From contig CM053158.1 in NCBI GenBank assembly GCA_028571685.1, forward strand, positions 56,946,001 through 57,010,000: 64,000 nt of DNA, in the 5' to 3' direction. The stretch comes from Heterohyrax brucei. Taxonomy: Eukaryota; Chordata; Mammalia; Hyracoidea; Procaviidae. The notes beneath the pieces were generated by a model. That model saw only the letters and a program-made list of their open reading frames with translations, did no database searches and had not been told where the DNA came from. Of this stretch, positions 42,905-55,551 are shown in pieces. Within the stretch, counting starts at the first letter, position 1, and the number at the start of each line of letters is the position of its first letter. The translations under genes were made by a program, and so were the position numbers.

Positions 42905-45412
42905 CCAATTAAAAAAAAATAAAAAAGAATGAAGCCAACATAACCCTGGTACCAAAGCCAGGGAAAGACTCAACAGAAAAGGAGAACTGCAGACCAATAT
43001 CACTCGTGAATCTAGATGCAAAAATCTTCAACAAAATTCTTGCCAATAGAATACAACAACATATCAAAAAAATAATCCACATGACCAAGATGCATTCATA
43101 TCAGTGATGCTTGGCTGGTTCAGCATCAGAAAAACAATTAATATGATCAGCCACATAAATACTACAAAAGACAAGAATCACCTGATTTTGTCTGTTGATG
43201 CAGAAAAGGCACTTAATAAAGTCCAGCACCCATTCATGCTAAACACTCTCAGCAAAATAGGAATAGACCACAGATTCCTCAATGCATTGGGCCGTTTATA
43301 CAAAATCAACTGCCTGCGTCATCCTGAATGGAGAGAGACTGAAACAGTTTCCCTTGAGAACGGGAACTAGACAAGGGTACCCACTCTCACCTTTCCTGTT
43401 CAACATTGTACTAGAAGTTCTAGCCAGAGCAATTAGACAAGACGAAGTAATAAAGGGCATCTGCATCGGCAAAGAAGTCAGAATTTCCCTGTTTGCAAAT
43501 GATACGATTGTATACGCAGAGAATCCTAAAGAATCCATAAGTAAACTACTCAAACTGATAGAAGAGTTCAGCAAAGTCTCAGGATATAAGATAAATGTAA
43601 GTAAATAAGACATTAAATTGGGGTCAAAACAATCTCTTCAACAAATGGTGCTGACAAAATTGGATATCCATCTGCAATAAATTGAAACAAGACCCATGTC
43701 TTGCACCTTATACAAAAACCAACTCAAACTGGGTAAAAGACCTAAATATCAAATCTAAAATGATAAAAATCCTTGAAGAATAGTAGGAACAGCAATGGAA
43801 GTTTTAATACACAACGTAGACAGACTTCAAAATCTGTTCAAACCACAAACAACAGAAGAGAAAATAGATAAATGGGAACTACTAAGAGTCGAACACTTTT
43901 GCTTATCCGAAGACTTTATTAATAGAATTAAAAGGCCACCTACGGAATGGGAAAAAATATTTGGCAACTATATGTCCAACTGATGCCTGAGCTCCATAAT
44001 CTGTAAGGTACTACAAAATATCAATAAGAAAAAGGTCAGTCATCCATTTAAGCGGTGGGCAAACGAGATGGACAGACACTTCTCTAAAGAGGAGATCCAG
44101 GCAGCCAAAGAACATATGTGGACATGGTCGTGATCATTAGCTATTAAAGAAATTCACATCAGAACTACAATGAGATACCATCTCACCCCAGCAAGGTTGG
44201 CCGTGATCCAAAAAACACAAAACGGCACATGCTGAAGAGGCTTTGGAGAAACTGGAACAGTCCTACAATGCTGGTGCAACATCTTTGGAAGGCAAAGCAG
44301 TGTGGCGCTTGGAAAGCAATCTGGTGCTTCCTCAAAAAGCTGGATTAGATATACCATTTGAACCAGTAATTCCATTGCTTGGAATATATCCTACAGAATC
44401 AAAGCCATTCACACCAACTGATATATGCACATGAATGTTTATTGCAGCACAGTCTACAATAGCAAAAAGAAGAAATCAACCCAGATGCCCAACAACGGAG
44501 GAATGGACAGGTAAACTATGGTGTATATACTCAGTAGAACACCATGCAATGATAAAGAACAATGATGATTTTAGGGAAACATCTGATAACCGGGTTTCAA
44601 TTGGAGGACGTTACACTGAGTGAAAGTAGTCAGTGACGAAAGGACAAATATTGTATGAGACCCCTACGATAAGAAGTTAAAACCAGACTCATGCATAGCA
44701 GAAAAGACTCTCTGATGGATGTAAGGGTGGGGAAGGAGGAAGGGCGAAGAGGGGGAGGGTTGAGATAGTTTATAGAAATGTGGTTGGGTGAAATCTGTGA
44801 CAGCACACATTAGAAGGAAGATCAACATTAACTGGACTTCAGCATAACATGATTACTCCTCCAATCTTAACCCAGTATTGCAATGACTGAGTAGCTTGCA
44901 GTCATTGGGGGGCCGGGGACCATACTCTCAGAGGAAATCAAGGCCAATTGGCGCAAATAACATTTTGCTAAGAGAGTGTTCTTCACCCCATGTTGGTGAG
45001 TGGCATCTGGGGTCTTAAAAGCTGCCAAAGTGCCATCTGAGGCTACAGAAAATGGTCCCAACTCAGCAGGAATGGATGCGCCAAGGACCAAAATGCCAGG
45101 GGGGAAAGAGAACCCAGAAGGTAGAGAGACCCATGTGAGTGGGTGACTGCATCGACTTGTGACTGGAAGAACCGGATGGTGCCTGGCCACCACCAGTGAT
45201 AGCAGTGATGGAGCTCACCAAGTTGAGTCTCATTGGCAACACAAGAATAAAAAGAAGTGCACCCTGAGATCTCCACTACAGACTGTAATTCATGGTCTGC
45301 GGGCCTCAGACTTCCCCTGGGAGCATGGCCCCTGGTCCTGATACTGCCCCTGTCCGTAAATCATAATGGATGTCGACTCTTTGGACAGGAATGGATTGAA
45401 CTTGGCGACACA
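42905..45412 (+). mobile_element. L1 LINE, ORF2 RT to 3' UTR, internally deleted
   Basis: It starts within ORF2 ('aaagccagggaaagactcaa') and runs through the reverse transcriptase, C-terminal region and 3' UTR. An open stretch 43282-43608 covers part of the RT, with '[13 protein letters not shown]' and a mutated catalytic box FANDT instead of FADDM. At about 43606 the sequence jumps to the ORF2 C-terminal region; comparison with 14600-18190 suggests roughly 550 bases are missing. It is dead. Confidence 0.9.
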
Positions 45413-45814
45413 AAGAGAAGGAAAACTAGAATATTTTCTACTAAAAGAAGTGATAGGAAAGTTTAAAACTGAACCATGTCAAAGATGAGAAAGTTGGGAA
45501 TAAAAATAAGGCAACCATGTCAAATTCCAGCTTTCACAGGTATCACTATATGTATTGTAAATCATTTTTTGTACCTGTCAGTCTAGTTGTAGATTTCTTG
45601 AAGACATGGATTGCTTTCTGTATATATAATGTATTTCTTTATATTTATATTATATCATATTTATATATTATCTTTATATTATATTGTAGCCAGCACACAG
45701 AACAAATAGCATAAAGTTGTACACAGACAGATTTTTCGTGGCTTTTTCTTGAGTAAAAGACGTTTCCCAATTTGTTTTCCTGTAAATGTCCCCAAACCTT
45801 ATCTATGGGCATTT
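45413..45814. other. Intron 2 with AT-rich tract
   Basis: A TATA-rich low-complexity stretch lies at about 45620-45690. No gene. Confidence 0.5.
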
Positions 45815-46625
45815 TTTAAAATTATGATTAAGTGAAAATATACAATCCAAATCAGTTTGCATGCCCACCTATCTGCAACTCCATCTGCTCTCCTCACATT
45901 GTGACAGCACATTCCTCCTTGTCACTCTATACTTCTAATATCCTCTTAACAAGCACTTGTCCTCTCCAACCTCTTCTCTCTCATGTAGAAAGAAACCAGT
46001 AAGACAACGTCTTATATAAATGTATAGAACCGTAAAATACACACACCATATGCTCATACTGTATCCCTGAGTCCAATCCATTTTAAAGAGTTGACCTCAG
46101 TACTGGTTTCAAGTCTGGGCTAGCAGCAAGTCTAGGGGCCATGTTCCCAGGGTACCCTCCAGACTGTGGGACTACCAGTTCTGGCCTTCTTAGAAGTTCT
46201 AGAACTGCACACATCTTTTCCTTTTGTTGTTTCAGGGACTCTAGATTGTGTCCCCAACCCCAGTGGACAGCATGTGGTTCTTCTGGTCTCATGCTGATGC
46301 AGCCTTCTTTTCACATGTGTTCTTCTGTCCCCTAGGCTCATTTTCCCTCGTGTCTTTGATGTTCTCAGTTGTCATCTGTTCCAGATGAGTTGAGACCATT
46401 TGGTGTACCTCAGATGACAGCTTGCTGGCTTTTAAGACCCACATACCAGTCACCAGAAGACTCTCTTAACTAAAGACTAGATATGCCAGTTAATCTCAGC
46501 ATCCCCTGAAAATATGGTCTGCAGACCCCATCCCTTCTACTCTGTCATTTGAAATGCTGGGTTGAGTTTAGAAAACCTTTCAGTTTATGGTGTAACCCAC
46601 TTACGCTGATCTGTTCTCTACTGAA
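45815..46625 (-). mobile_element. L1 3' UTR, 5'-truncated, minus orientation
   Basis: 'gattaagtgaaaatatacaa', 'ctcctcacattgtgacagca' and 'gttgagtttagaaaaccttt' match 40810-41640 in order. The start is next to the end of the plus-strand L1 at 42905-45412, so the two are opposed. Confidence 0.85.
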
Positions 46626-46684
46626 TGCTGTCACTCTGGGCATTTTTTAAATGCCTTTTCTTTTTTTAAGACTCAGGAAGTGGC

Positions 46685-46790
46685 TTCTTTATAGGTTGTT
46701 ATAGTACCCATTTTACAGATGAGGAAACAAAGAACATGCCCCAAACCACACATCTATTAAGTTAAAAATAAACTTATGTTATAACCCCCC
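46685..46790 (-). repeat. MIR SINE fragment
   Basis: 'acccattttacagatgagga' is the reversed MIR core. Confidence 0.65.
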
Positions 46791-47021
46791 CATGTTATTT
46801 AGCTTTCTGCCCTTGTGCTATTATGCTAGAATTTTGACACAGATTTATGTATTGAAGTGTCCCCTGTCTTTGTGCCATCTCTTGTCTGTAACTAGTATAT
46901 TTTTGCTATTCTGGAGAACTGATTCATCTGTGTTTGTTCCTTTTTAAGAGTCCACATGTAATTTATTTGTGTTGAACATTTATTAGGTTTTATTTAAGCA
47001 ATAGGAGTGCCTGTATAAAAC

Positions 47022-47232
47022 CAAAACATCCACTGTTTACTGTCAAGTCAATTCTGACTTAAGTCACCCCACATGTATAGAATAGATATGGGCGCTGTGT
47101 GGTTTTCTTGGCTGAAATATTTTTACTGAAGTAGATTATCAGGCCTTTATTCTTTGTCACCGCTGTGTGAATTCAAATCACTAACCTTCTGTTTAGCAGC
47201 CAGTTACAAATCTTGTATGCCACCCAGGGACC
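47022..47232 (-). mobile_element. AfroSINE, long form, minus orientation
   Basis: 'tactgtcaagtcaattctga', 'tttcttggctgaaatatttt' and 'gtatgccacccagggacc'. Confidence 0.85.
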
Positions 47233-48060
47233 TGTATGTCTGTATAACATAGTTAAAAGTAAATGAAACATGGATTTCTAATAATACTTGTTTGTTGTCC
47301 AGCTTATGCATGCATATGAAGTGATTGAAAACACCATACGCTCCTCCTTTTTTTTTTTTTTAAACATTAAGTCATTTTAGAGGCTGACATTGTGATCTGA
47401 TTGGCAGTTGACATGGATTTCGTTTTCCTTTAGCCTGTTCAAACTTCGTTTTTCTGATAGTGCCATTGTTTGTTTGATTGCTGTAAATGCTTTATTGAGG
47501 GTAATCAGTAACCAACTTGCAGTATCATTGTGTTTACTGAACAGTCAGAATCTAATGGTTTCTTGAAATCTGTTTGGTATTTCTCCCTCTTATCTGAAAC
47601 ATGCAGTGCGTATGATAATTTTTTTAAATTTTTATCACGAGAAATAAAATCTGAAGTTTGAAGGGCGTGGTATTAGATTGTGATTACTTTGTCAGTCTCA
47701 TCCAATTTCAGGTTTCATCGTAGAAAAACAAAGTTCCAGGAGCACTTGGCAGTAATTAAATTTAGAGGACTTAATTTTCTTTTAAATTAATACCACTTGA
47801 CATTCTAAATTCTTCTACTGTGAATCACATAGTTGAGTCATTTTGTCATGATTTGTAAATTGTAAAGCTACCTGGACCCTTTAACCTACTGAAAACATGG
47901 TTGTAAAAGATTTTAGCAATAAAGGGAAATTTCAGTACGTAAGCAGAATAATTGTCTTTTCAGCTTCCTTTTAGTTATAAATTCTGATGTTAAATATAGT
48001 GATTTCTAAGTCCTTTATTTCAGGTATTTGAGTCTCTCATAAATTTTAGCCTTTGGAAAA
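47233..48060. other. Intron 2, AT-rich, no gene seen
   Basis: T-run at 47348-47361; otherwise unassigned. Confidence 0.4.
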
Positions 48061-48600
48061 TATAAAATTCTAGAAAATGCTTTATAGGAACCCCATCTTA
48101 CATGTCTGTCCAGACTCACCAGGGCAGGTTTTTCTGTTCCCTCACACAGAGCTGAACATGAGATGCTGGGTGTGCTTCAATCTCCTTGTGCCACCCCCTC
48201 ATGCTGGCATGGTGGGCATCCTTTGTGCCCTCTGAGATCTGAGCTCAATCTCCCCAAGCATTTGAGGCTCTGGCTCCTCCCACCACTTCTTGGTGAACTT
48301 GGATGAATTAGAGAGACAAGACAGTGAAAAATCCACATTCCTTTCCTTGGTTCCCCATCTTCTTCTCACCGCCTCCCCCATCTTGCACTGTTTGCAGACA
48401 CTGTCTCAGATGGTCTGTCTGGAAATAATCTGTCCGCCATAACCAAGAAAACAGCTGTGTCCTCTGGTAAAGCTGTGGCCACCTTTGATAGTTCGCCACT
48501 TTATGCTTCTTTCCTTTCTTTCCTGCTTACCTGTCCGTATCCTGGCTTCCCTAACATTCCATCTTCAAATAGAGACCATGCTCTTGTTTTGGGGAGTAAG
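48061..48600. other. Unassigned C/G-richer segment
   Basis: This stretch is visibly less AT-rich than its surroundings and has overlapping short open frames on the minus strand (48199-48381 and 48308-48499) whose residues include 'KKWWEEPEPQMLGEIELRS'. I cannot match it to a family. A retrotransposed gene fragment or an old LTR are both possible. Confidence 0.3.
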
Positions 48601-48732
48601 CCAATGGAAGATGTTTTTAAGTATAGATTTTCATCATTGTGTCATTTATTTACTAGGTAGATAATGTTCCTGATTGTCACTCCCCGCAACCCCCAAGAAT
48701 AGAAATAGGTTTTAAAATAATGTTGTACACCT

Positions 48733-48888
48733 GTAGGAAACTCTGGTGGTATAGTAGCTAAGTGCTGTGGCCCCTAACCAAAAGGTTCAAACCCAGCAGC
48801 CACTCCTTGGAAACTCTTTGGGGCTGTGCTGTCCAGTAGGGTTCTGTGAGTTGAAATGACTCAACAGCAGTGGGTAGGGTTTGGTTTT
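48733..48888 (+). mobile_element. AfroSINE
   Basis: 'aaactctggtggtatagtag', 'ggttcaaacccagcag' (good B-box) and 'gtgagttgaaatgactcaac'. Inverted pair with 48960-49172. Confidence 0.93.
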
Positions 48889-48959
48889 GATATATTCATG
48901 GGGTTAACATGAGTTGAAACACAGTCACAGCAATATATTTACTTTTGATTTGGTTTTAT

Positions 48960-49172
48960 GTGTTTTTTTTTTTTTTTTAAATCCATCCAGAAGATTCTGA
49001 CTCTTTGTGATTCCATGTGTGTCAAAGTAGAATTGTGTTTCATAGTGTTGTTAGTGGCTGCTTTTTTGAAGCAAATTACCAGGACTTTCTTCTGATATAC
49101 CTATGGGTGGATTTGAACTTCAAGCCTTTCTGTTGGCAGGCAAGAGTGTTTGTACCACCCAGGGACTCCATA
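48960..49172 (-). mobile_element. AfroSINE, long form, minus orientation
   Basis: A T-run (48963-48979) lies at its left end. 'gattctgactctttgtgatt' and 'gtaccacccagggactcc' mark the reversed tail and head. Confidence 0.85.
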
Positions 49173-49348
49173 CTGTATGCTACTATTTGTAAGTTATTGT
49201 ATTTCTAACTTATGTATTCATTATGAAATTCGTAATCAATCACTGTTGTTTAAATTAACAGATTTTTATCCCAAGTAGAGATGTGATTTGTGAAGTGGTA
49301 GAAATTGGAAATTTGTTGTTTGACCAAATCAGAGGTATAAGCACAAAG

Positions 49349-49505
49349 AGAAAAACCTAGTGCTGTCAAGTCAATTCTGACGTATAGTAACCCTATGGAA
49401 CAGAGTAAAATTGCTCCATGGAGTTCCCAAGGAGCACGATGGATTCGAACTGATAATCTTTTGGTTAGCAGATGTAGCACTTAACCACCATCCCACCAAG
49501 GTTTC
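49349..49505 (-). mobile_element. AfroSINE, minus orientation, probable TSD
   Basis: 'tgctgtcaagtcaattctga' and 'catcccaccaaggtttcc'. A similar 'cacaaagagaaaaa' (49342-49355) and 'cacagagaaaaa' (49506-49517) flank it with small differences. Confidence 0.9.
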
Positions 49506-52500
49506 CACAGAGAAAAAGTAAGATACAAGATAGTTCCCTGGTCTGCATCCCTACCCTCTCCACTCACAAAGGGGCTCTTCAGGTGAGTTGATGTTTTTTC
49601 AAGTGTGAATTTGATCACGTTATATTGCTGTCCTTTCCCTCTCGTTTTTCCTAAAATAAAGAAGTAAAGAGAGTATCGTCTAGTATGCCTCTCTGTCACG
49701 GTCCTTAGTTATGCTAGTTACCCTAGATGTTCTCTGAAATAGTCTCCAGACCTCTTTCCCTGCAGTCTATCCTTCAACATATTGGGTTGTGTTTAGAAAA
49801 CCTTTTGGCTTTTGGTGTCATCCAGTTGTGGTAAGCTCTGCTTTCTGTGTGTTGTCACTCCCTTCACCTAAACTAATTTTCATCTACTATCTAATCTATG
49901 AGTACCGCTCTCTCTGCCTCACAAACCTTGTGACCGTCTAACATTATTTTCTTCTGTGTTTAAACCTTTTCGTAAATCCTTATGATAGTGGTCTCATACG
50001 GTATTTGTCCTTGTGCAACTGTCCAATTTTACTCAACATTGTGTCTTCCAGATTTCTCCATGTTATGTTTCCTAAGATTATCATTGTTCTTTATCACTGC
50101 ATAGTATTTCATTGTGTGACTATACTATGGTTTGTTTATCTGTTCATCTATTGATGGGCACTTAGGTTGATTCCATCTTTTGTCATTGTGGACAGTGCTG
50201 CAGTGAACATTGGTGTGCATGTATCTGGTTGTGTGACAGCCCTTATTTCTCTAGGATATATTCCAAGAAATGAGATTGCTGAATCAAGTGGTATTTTTAT
50301 TTCTAGCTTTTTAAGAAAGCCCCAAATCGATTTCCAAAGTGGTTGTAGCACTTTACATTGTCACCAGCAGTATAGAAGAATTTCAGTCTCTCCACTCTCC
50401 AAAATTTATTATTTTGTATTTTTCTGGATTATTGCCAGTCTTGTTGGAGTGAAATGGTATCTCATTGTAGTTTTGATTTGCATTCCTCTGATGGCTAATG
50501 ATCATGAACATTTCCTCATGTATCTGTTAGCATCCTGGAAGTCTTCTTCGGTGAAGTGCCTGGTCATAGCCCTTGCCTATTTTTTAACAGGGTTATTCAT
50601 CTTTTTGTTGTTGAAGTTTTACAGTACATTGTAGATTACGGAGATTAGATGTCCATGTGATTTACAGTAGCTGAAATTTCCTTTCCACTTTGTAGGTATT
50701 CTTTTTACTCTTTGGTGAAGTTGTTAGATAAGTGTTTGATTTTTAGGAGTCCCCAATTAACTGTTTTCTGTTTTGTTTTTTGGTGTTTGTGTGTTGTTAG
50801 TAATATTTTGTAGTCTGTTTATGCTGTGTGTTGGGGCTCCCATGATTGTCACTCTTTTTTCTTCTATGATCTTTGTCATTTTAGATTTTATATTTAGGTC
50901 TTTGATCCACTTTTAGTTTTTGTTCATGGTATGAGATATAGGTCTTGTTTCATATTTTTGCAGATGGATATCCAGTTATGCCAGTATCATTTGCTAAAGA
51001 CACTGTCTTTTCCCCAGTTTACAGTCTTTGAACCTTTGTCAAGTACCAGCTATTCATAGGTGGATGATATTATTTTTTGGATTCTAAATTCTGTTCTCTT
51101 GATCTATGTATCTGTTTTTTTGTACCAATAACATGTTGTTTTGACTACCATGACAAAGTAATAGGTTCTAATATCAGATAGTGTGAGGCCTCTCACTTTG
51201 TTCTTCTTCAGTAATGCTTTACTTATCTGGGGTTTTTCCTTTTCCTTGGGAAGTTGGTGATTTTTTTTTCTCCATCTCGTTAAAAAAAAAGCCACTGAAA
51301 ATTACTGTTAGGATTGCATTGTGTCTGTGATTGCTTTGGGTAGAATAGACTTTCTCACAGTGTTAAGTCTTCCTGTCATATGTGAGCAAGATAGATTTCT
51401 CCACTTATGTACATTTCTTTTGGTTTCTTGCAATAGAGTATTGTAAATTACTTTGTTTAGGTCTTTTATGTCTCTGGTTAGATTTATTCCTAAGTATTTT
51501 ATCTTCTTCTTCTTTGTGAATGGTATTGATTTGGTGATTCCTTTTTGATGGTCTGTTTTGGGGGGCAGAGGGGTTCAACTGATTTATGTATGTGTATCTT
51601 TTATCCTGATAATTTGCTGAAGTCTTTTTTTCAGTTTAAGTGGTTTTTGTGTGTGTGCGTGTGGCTTCTTTAGGGTTTTCTGTGTATATGATCATGTCAT
51701 CTGCAAATAGAGATGCATTTACTTCTTCTTTACCAAACTGAATGTACTTCATGTCTGTATCTTGCCTGATTGCTCTGAGTGGAACCTCCAGGGCATTGCT
51801 GAATAAGAGTCATGACTGTGGGCTTCCTTGTCTGGTTGGTACCTATTCTGAAGGGGAATGCTTTTAGACTCTCTTCATTTAGGGCAATGTTGGCCATTGG
51901 CTTTGTGTAGATGCCCTATATTATGTTGAGTAATTTCCTTTCTGTTCCTGTTTTGCTGCCAGTTTTTGACATGAATGGGTGTTGTACTTTGTGAAATGTC
52001 TTTTCCATGTCTATTGATAAAATTAGTGTTTCTTTTCTTTTTTTCTTATGGTTGATTAGATTAATTATTTTTTGATGTTGACCCATCCTGCATCTCTAGT
52101 AGGAATCCCACTTGGTTACAGTGAATTACTTTTTTTGATACATTGGTGAATTCTATTGCCTAGAATTTTGTTGAGAATTTTTCACTTAAGTTCATGATAC
52201 TGGTGTACAATTTCTTGTTCTTTTGCTGTCCTTACCTGGTTTTGGTATCAGGGTTATTCTGGCTTAATAGAATGAATTTGGTAGTGTTACAGCTATTACT
52301 ACTACTACTGGAATACCTTTAGTGATAGTGGTGTTTACTCTTCTTTAAAAATTTCATAGAATTCTGCAGTGGAGCCATCAGGGCCAGGGCTTCTTACAGT
52401 TGGGAGTTTTTAAGTTCACTTTTCAGTCTCCTTTGTGATGGACTTATTTTGTTGTTCTGCTTCTGTTTGTGATAGTTTGGTAGGTTTTGTGCTTCTAGAT

Positions 52501-53018
52501 ATTTGTCCATTCCTCTAGGTTTTTGAATTTATTTGTGAGTACTGTCTTTCATAGTATTCTGTTAAGATTCTTTTAATTTCATTTGCTTGTATTGTGAATA
52601 CTAGTCATCTCATTTCTTATCCAAGTTGTTTGCTTCCTTGCCTATTTTTCTTTTCTCAGGTTGGCCAGTGAGTTATTGGTTTTGTTGATCTTTAAAAAAA
52701 AAAACAGCTTTTGGTCTTGTTGACTCTTTCAGTCTTTTCTATTCTCCAACCCATTTAGTTCTGCATTAATTTTTATTATTTGCTTTCTTCTGTTGCCCGA
52801 GGGGTTCTTTTGTTGCTCTGTTTCCACTTGTTTGAGTTGTAGAGTTAACTTTTGATTTGAGCCCTTTATTCTTTTTGAATGTGTGCATATATTGAGAGAA
52901 ATTAACCTCTGAGCACTTCTTGTGCTCTGTGTCAAAGATTGTGGTAGGATATGTTTCCATTCTGATTTGATTATATGAATTTTCCTTATTGTATCCATGA
53001 TTTTTTTTTTTCTATAGC

Positions 53019-53049
53019 CAGCCAAGCCAAGTGCCGTCGAGTCGGATCT
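53019..53049 (-). repeat. Orphan AfroSINE/RTE tail in L1
   Basis: 'gccaagccaagtgccgtcga' followed by 'gtcgga' is the reversed SINE tail with no body. L1 sequence lies on both sides. Confidence 0.75.
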
Positions 53050-53366
53050 CACGTTGTTTTCAAACAAGGTGTGGCTTAGTCCATGTGTTTGACTTTTTTT
53101 TTTCCCTGTTACTGACTTTTATGGGTTTTGTGGTCTAAAAAGATTCTTTGTAGTATTTCCATACTCTCAATTTTTGTTAACAGTTGCTTTGTGTCCAAAT
53201 ATGTGGTCATTCTGGAGAAAGCCATATGTGCATCGGGAAATAAAGAATTACTTCTCTGTTGTTGGGTGGAATGTTGTATAAATCTCTGTGAGGTCACGTT
53301 GGTTGATTTTGTTACTTAGATCTTATTCCTCTACTGAGCTTTTTTCCAGATGTTCTGTCCTTTATC

Positions 53367-53817
53367 AAAAATGGTGTGTTGATCAAGAATAAAAAGAGGT
53401 GCACCCTGAGATCTCCACTAAAAGACCACAACTGATGGTCCAGCAGCTTCGGGGTTCCCCTGGGAGCATGGTCTCTGGCCCTGATGCTGCCCTTGCCTGT
53501 AAATCGTAACTAAGGTCCAGTCTTCGGATACGAATGGACTGGACTTGGCGATGCAGAGTGACCCTATATTGGATGCACTTTATGGTTCTGTGCATCTATA
53601 GGATATCATCCTGCTGACCTCTGGCTGGAGTAAGGGGAGTGGGTGAAGAGGAGGGGAATGGAGACTGTTGGGAGGATGAGACATATATGGAGCACAGAGG
53701 ACTAATGTGCTGTCACAAGGCAGGGAGAGCAGTGGAAGCTGCGTATAGGTGGGCATGTAAATTTATGTGAGAATGTACATTTTCACTCAGTTATAATAAA
53801 AAAAAATGGTGTGTTGA
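53367..53817 (+). mobile_element. Young L1 3' UTR insertion with 16-bp TSD
   Basis: Insert 53383-53801 (419 bp) ends in 'aataaaaaaaa'. The 16-mer AAAAATGGTGTGTTGA flanks it at 53367-53382 and 53802-53817 without mismatch. It carries only the 3' UTR and is inserted in the older opposite-strand L1. The perfect TSD and A-tail imply a comparatively recent event. Confidence 0.95.
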
Positions 53818-54969
53818 AGTCTCCTGCTGCTGTTGTGGAGCTATTTCTGTTTTCAGAGTAGTTAGTGTTTGTTGTATGTATTTTGGAGCCCTGTCATTGG
53901 GTGTGTAGATATTTTATATGATCGTGTCTTCCTGGAGTATTGATCCCTTAATCATTTTATAATATCCTTCTTAATTCAATATGGTAGATTTTACTTTAAA
54001 GTCTATTTTATCAGTGATTAATATTGCCATTTCTGCTCTGTTTTGCAAGTTGTTAGCTTCATATTTTTTTTCCTGCACTTTGAGTTTTAGATTGCTTGTA
54101 CTTTTGTGTCTAATGTATGTCTCCTAAAGGCAGCATGTAGATGGGTCCTTTTTTTTTTTTTTTCCATCCAGTCTGCCATTTTCTGTCTCTTTATTGGTAT
54201 ATTTAGTCCATTTACATTCAGCATGATTATTTATAGGTATGAGTTCAGTGCTGTAATTTTGTTGTTGTCTTTTTTGTGTATTATAGACATTTCTTTTCCC
54301 TTTAATTTTCTGTGCTGAGTGTTTTTTCTTTATATCTTTTTTAATGTTGGAGGTTTTGGATTCACGGAGACTTTTGTTGCTTTTTTTGTTTTGATGCACA
54401 GGATTGATAGTTTCCTTAGTGGTTACTGTAATATTTACTTCTAGTTTTCTAGATTCCTCTCCAAATGCAAGTTCTATGGCTGCATTTTCTTTGGGGTCCC
54501 TTTTTTTTTGTTGTAATGTTTACATAATGCCATCTTTATTTTTTTTTATTTTCAGTGTTTTGCCTATGTTTATTTTTGTGATTCTCCAATTTGGGTTGAA
54601 CATGCATCTGCTATTTTCTGTGTTCCGGGCTTGTGTTGCTAGCTGGTGTTACTGATTTTCTGACTAATGGACTCCTTTTAGTATTTTTTTATAATTTTGG
54701 CTTGTTTTTTGGAAATTCCCTAACTTTATATTTATCTGGTAATGTTCCAATTTTGCCATCCTATTTGAGAGACAGTTTTGCTGTGTGTATAACTCTCAGC
54801 TGGTAAGTATATTCTTTCAAGGTTTTGCATATATTGTCCTATCACCTTCTTAATTGCATGGTTTCTACTGAATAGTCTGAACTTAGTCATATTGATTCTC
54901 CTTTGTAGGTTACTTTTCATTTATCCTTGGACACTTTTGAAAGTATCTTTTTATCATTAGTTTTGACAA

Positions 54970-55551
54970 GTATCTCACTTATCTAGTAATTCTCTGACAG
55001 AAATACCACAAGTGGATGGCTTCAGCAAAGAAAAGCTTATTCTTACACAGTCCAGTAGGCTGTAAGTCCAAATTCAGAGTACCAGCTCAAAGGAAGCACA
55101 CAACTGTAGGCTCTGGAGAAAGACTCTTGCATTACATAGTCTTTCTTTGGTCTGAGAGCATCTTGGCACTGGAACCTTGAGTCCAAAGGATGTGCTCTGC
55201 TCCTGGTGCTGCTTTCCTGATGGTGTGAGGTCATCCTCTCTGCTTGCTTCCCTTTCCTTTTATTCTTTGTAGGACGAAAAGATAAAACGTGGTGCAAGGC
55301 ATGCTCTAAGGAAACTCCCTTTACATTGGACCAAGGAGGTGACCTTTGGAAGGGTGTTAACAGTCCTACCCTAATCTTCTTTAACATAATTCAGTGTATT
55401 AACCACAAGCAGAGATGTAGGATTTACAGCATAGGAAGATCACAAAATAGAGGGACAGTCACAAAATAGAAGACTGTCACAAAATGGTGGGCATATGGTC
55501 CAGCCAAATGGTCACACACATTTTTTTGCAGGACATAATTCAGTCTGTGAC
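54970..55551 (-). mobile_element. MaLR-like solo LTR in L1, minus orientation
   Basis: It opens 'ctgacagaaataccacaagt' after a degraded start, and ends with 'gacataattcagtctgtgac' plus 'a'. Its body at 55205 carries the site 'gtgctgctttcctgatgg' that is interrupted by an L1 in the copy at 60223. Confidence 0.75.

Noticed and set aside
50167-50634. 155-codon open stretch, the longest on the plus strand in this part.
   Set aside because: It is antisense to ORF2 of the old minus-strand L1 at 49685-57295. No start context or conserved protein pattern supports it.
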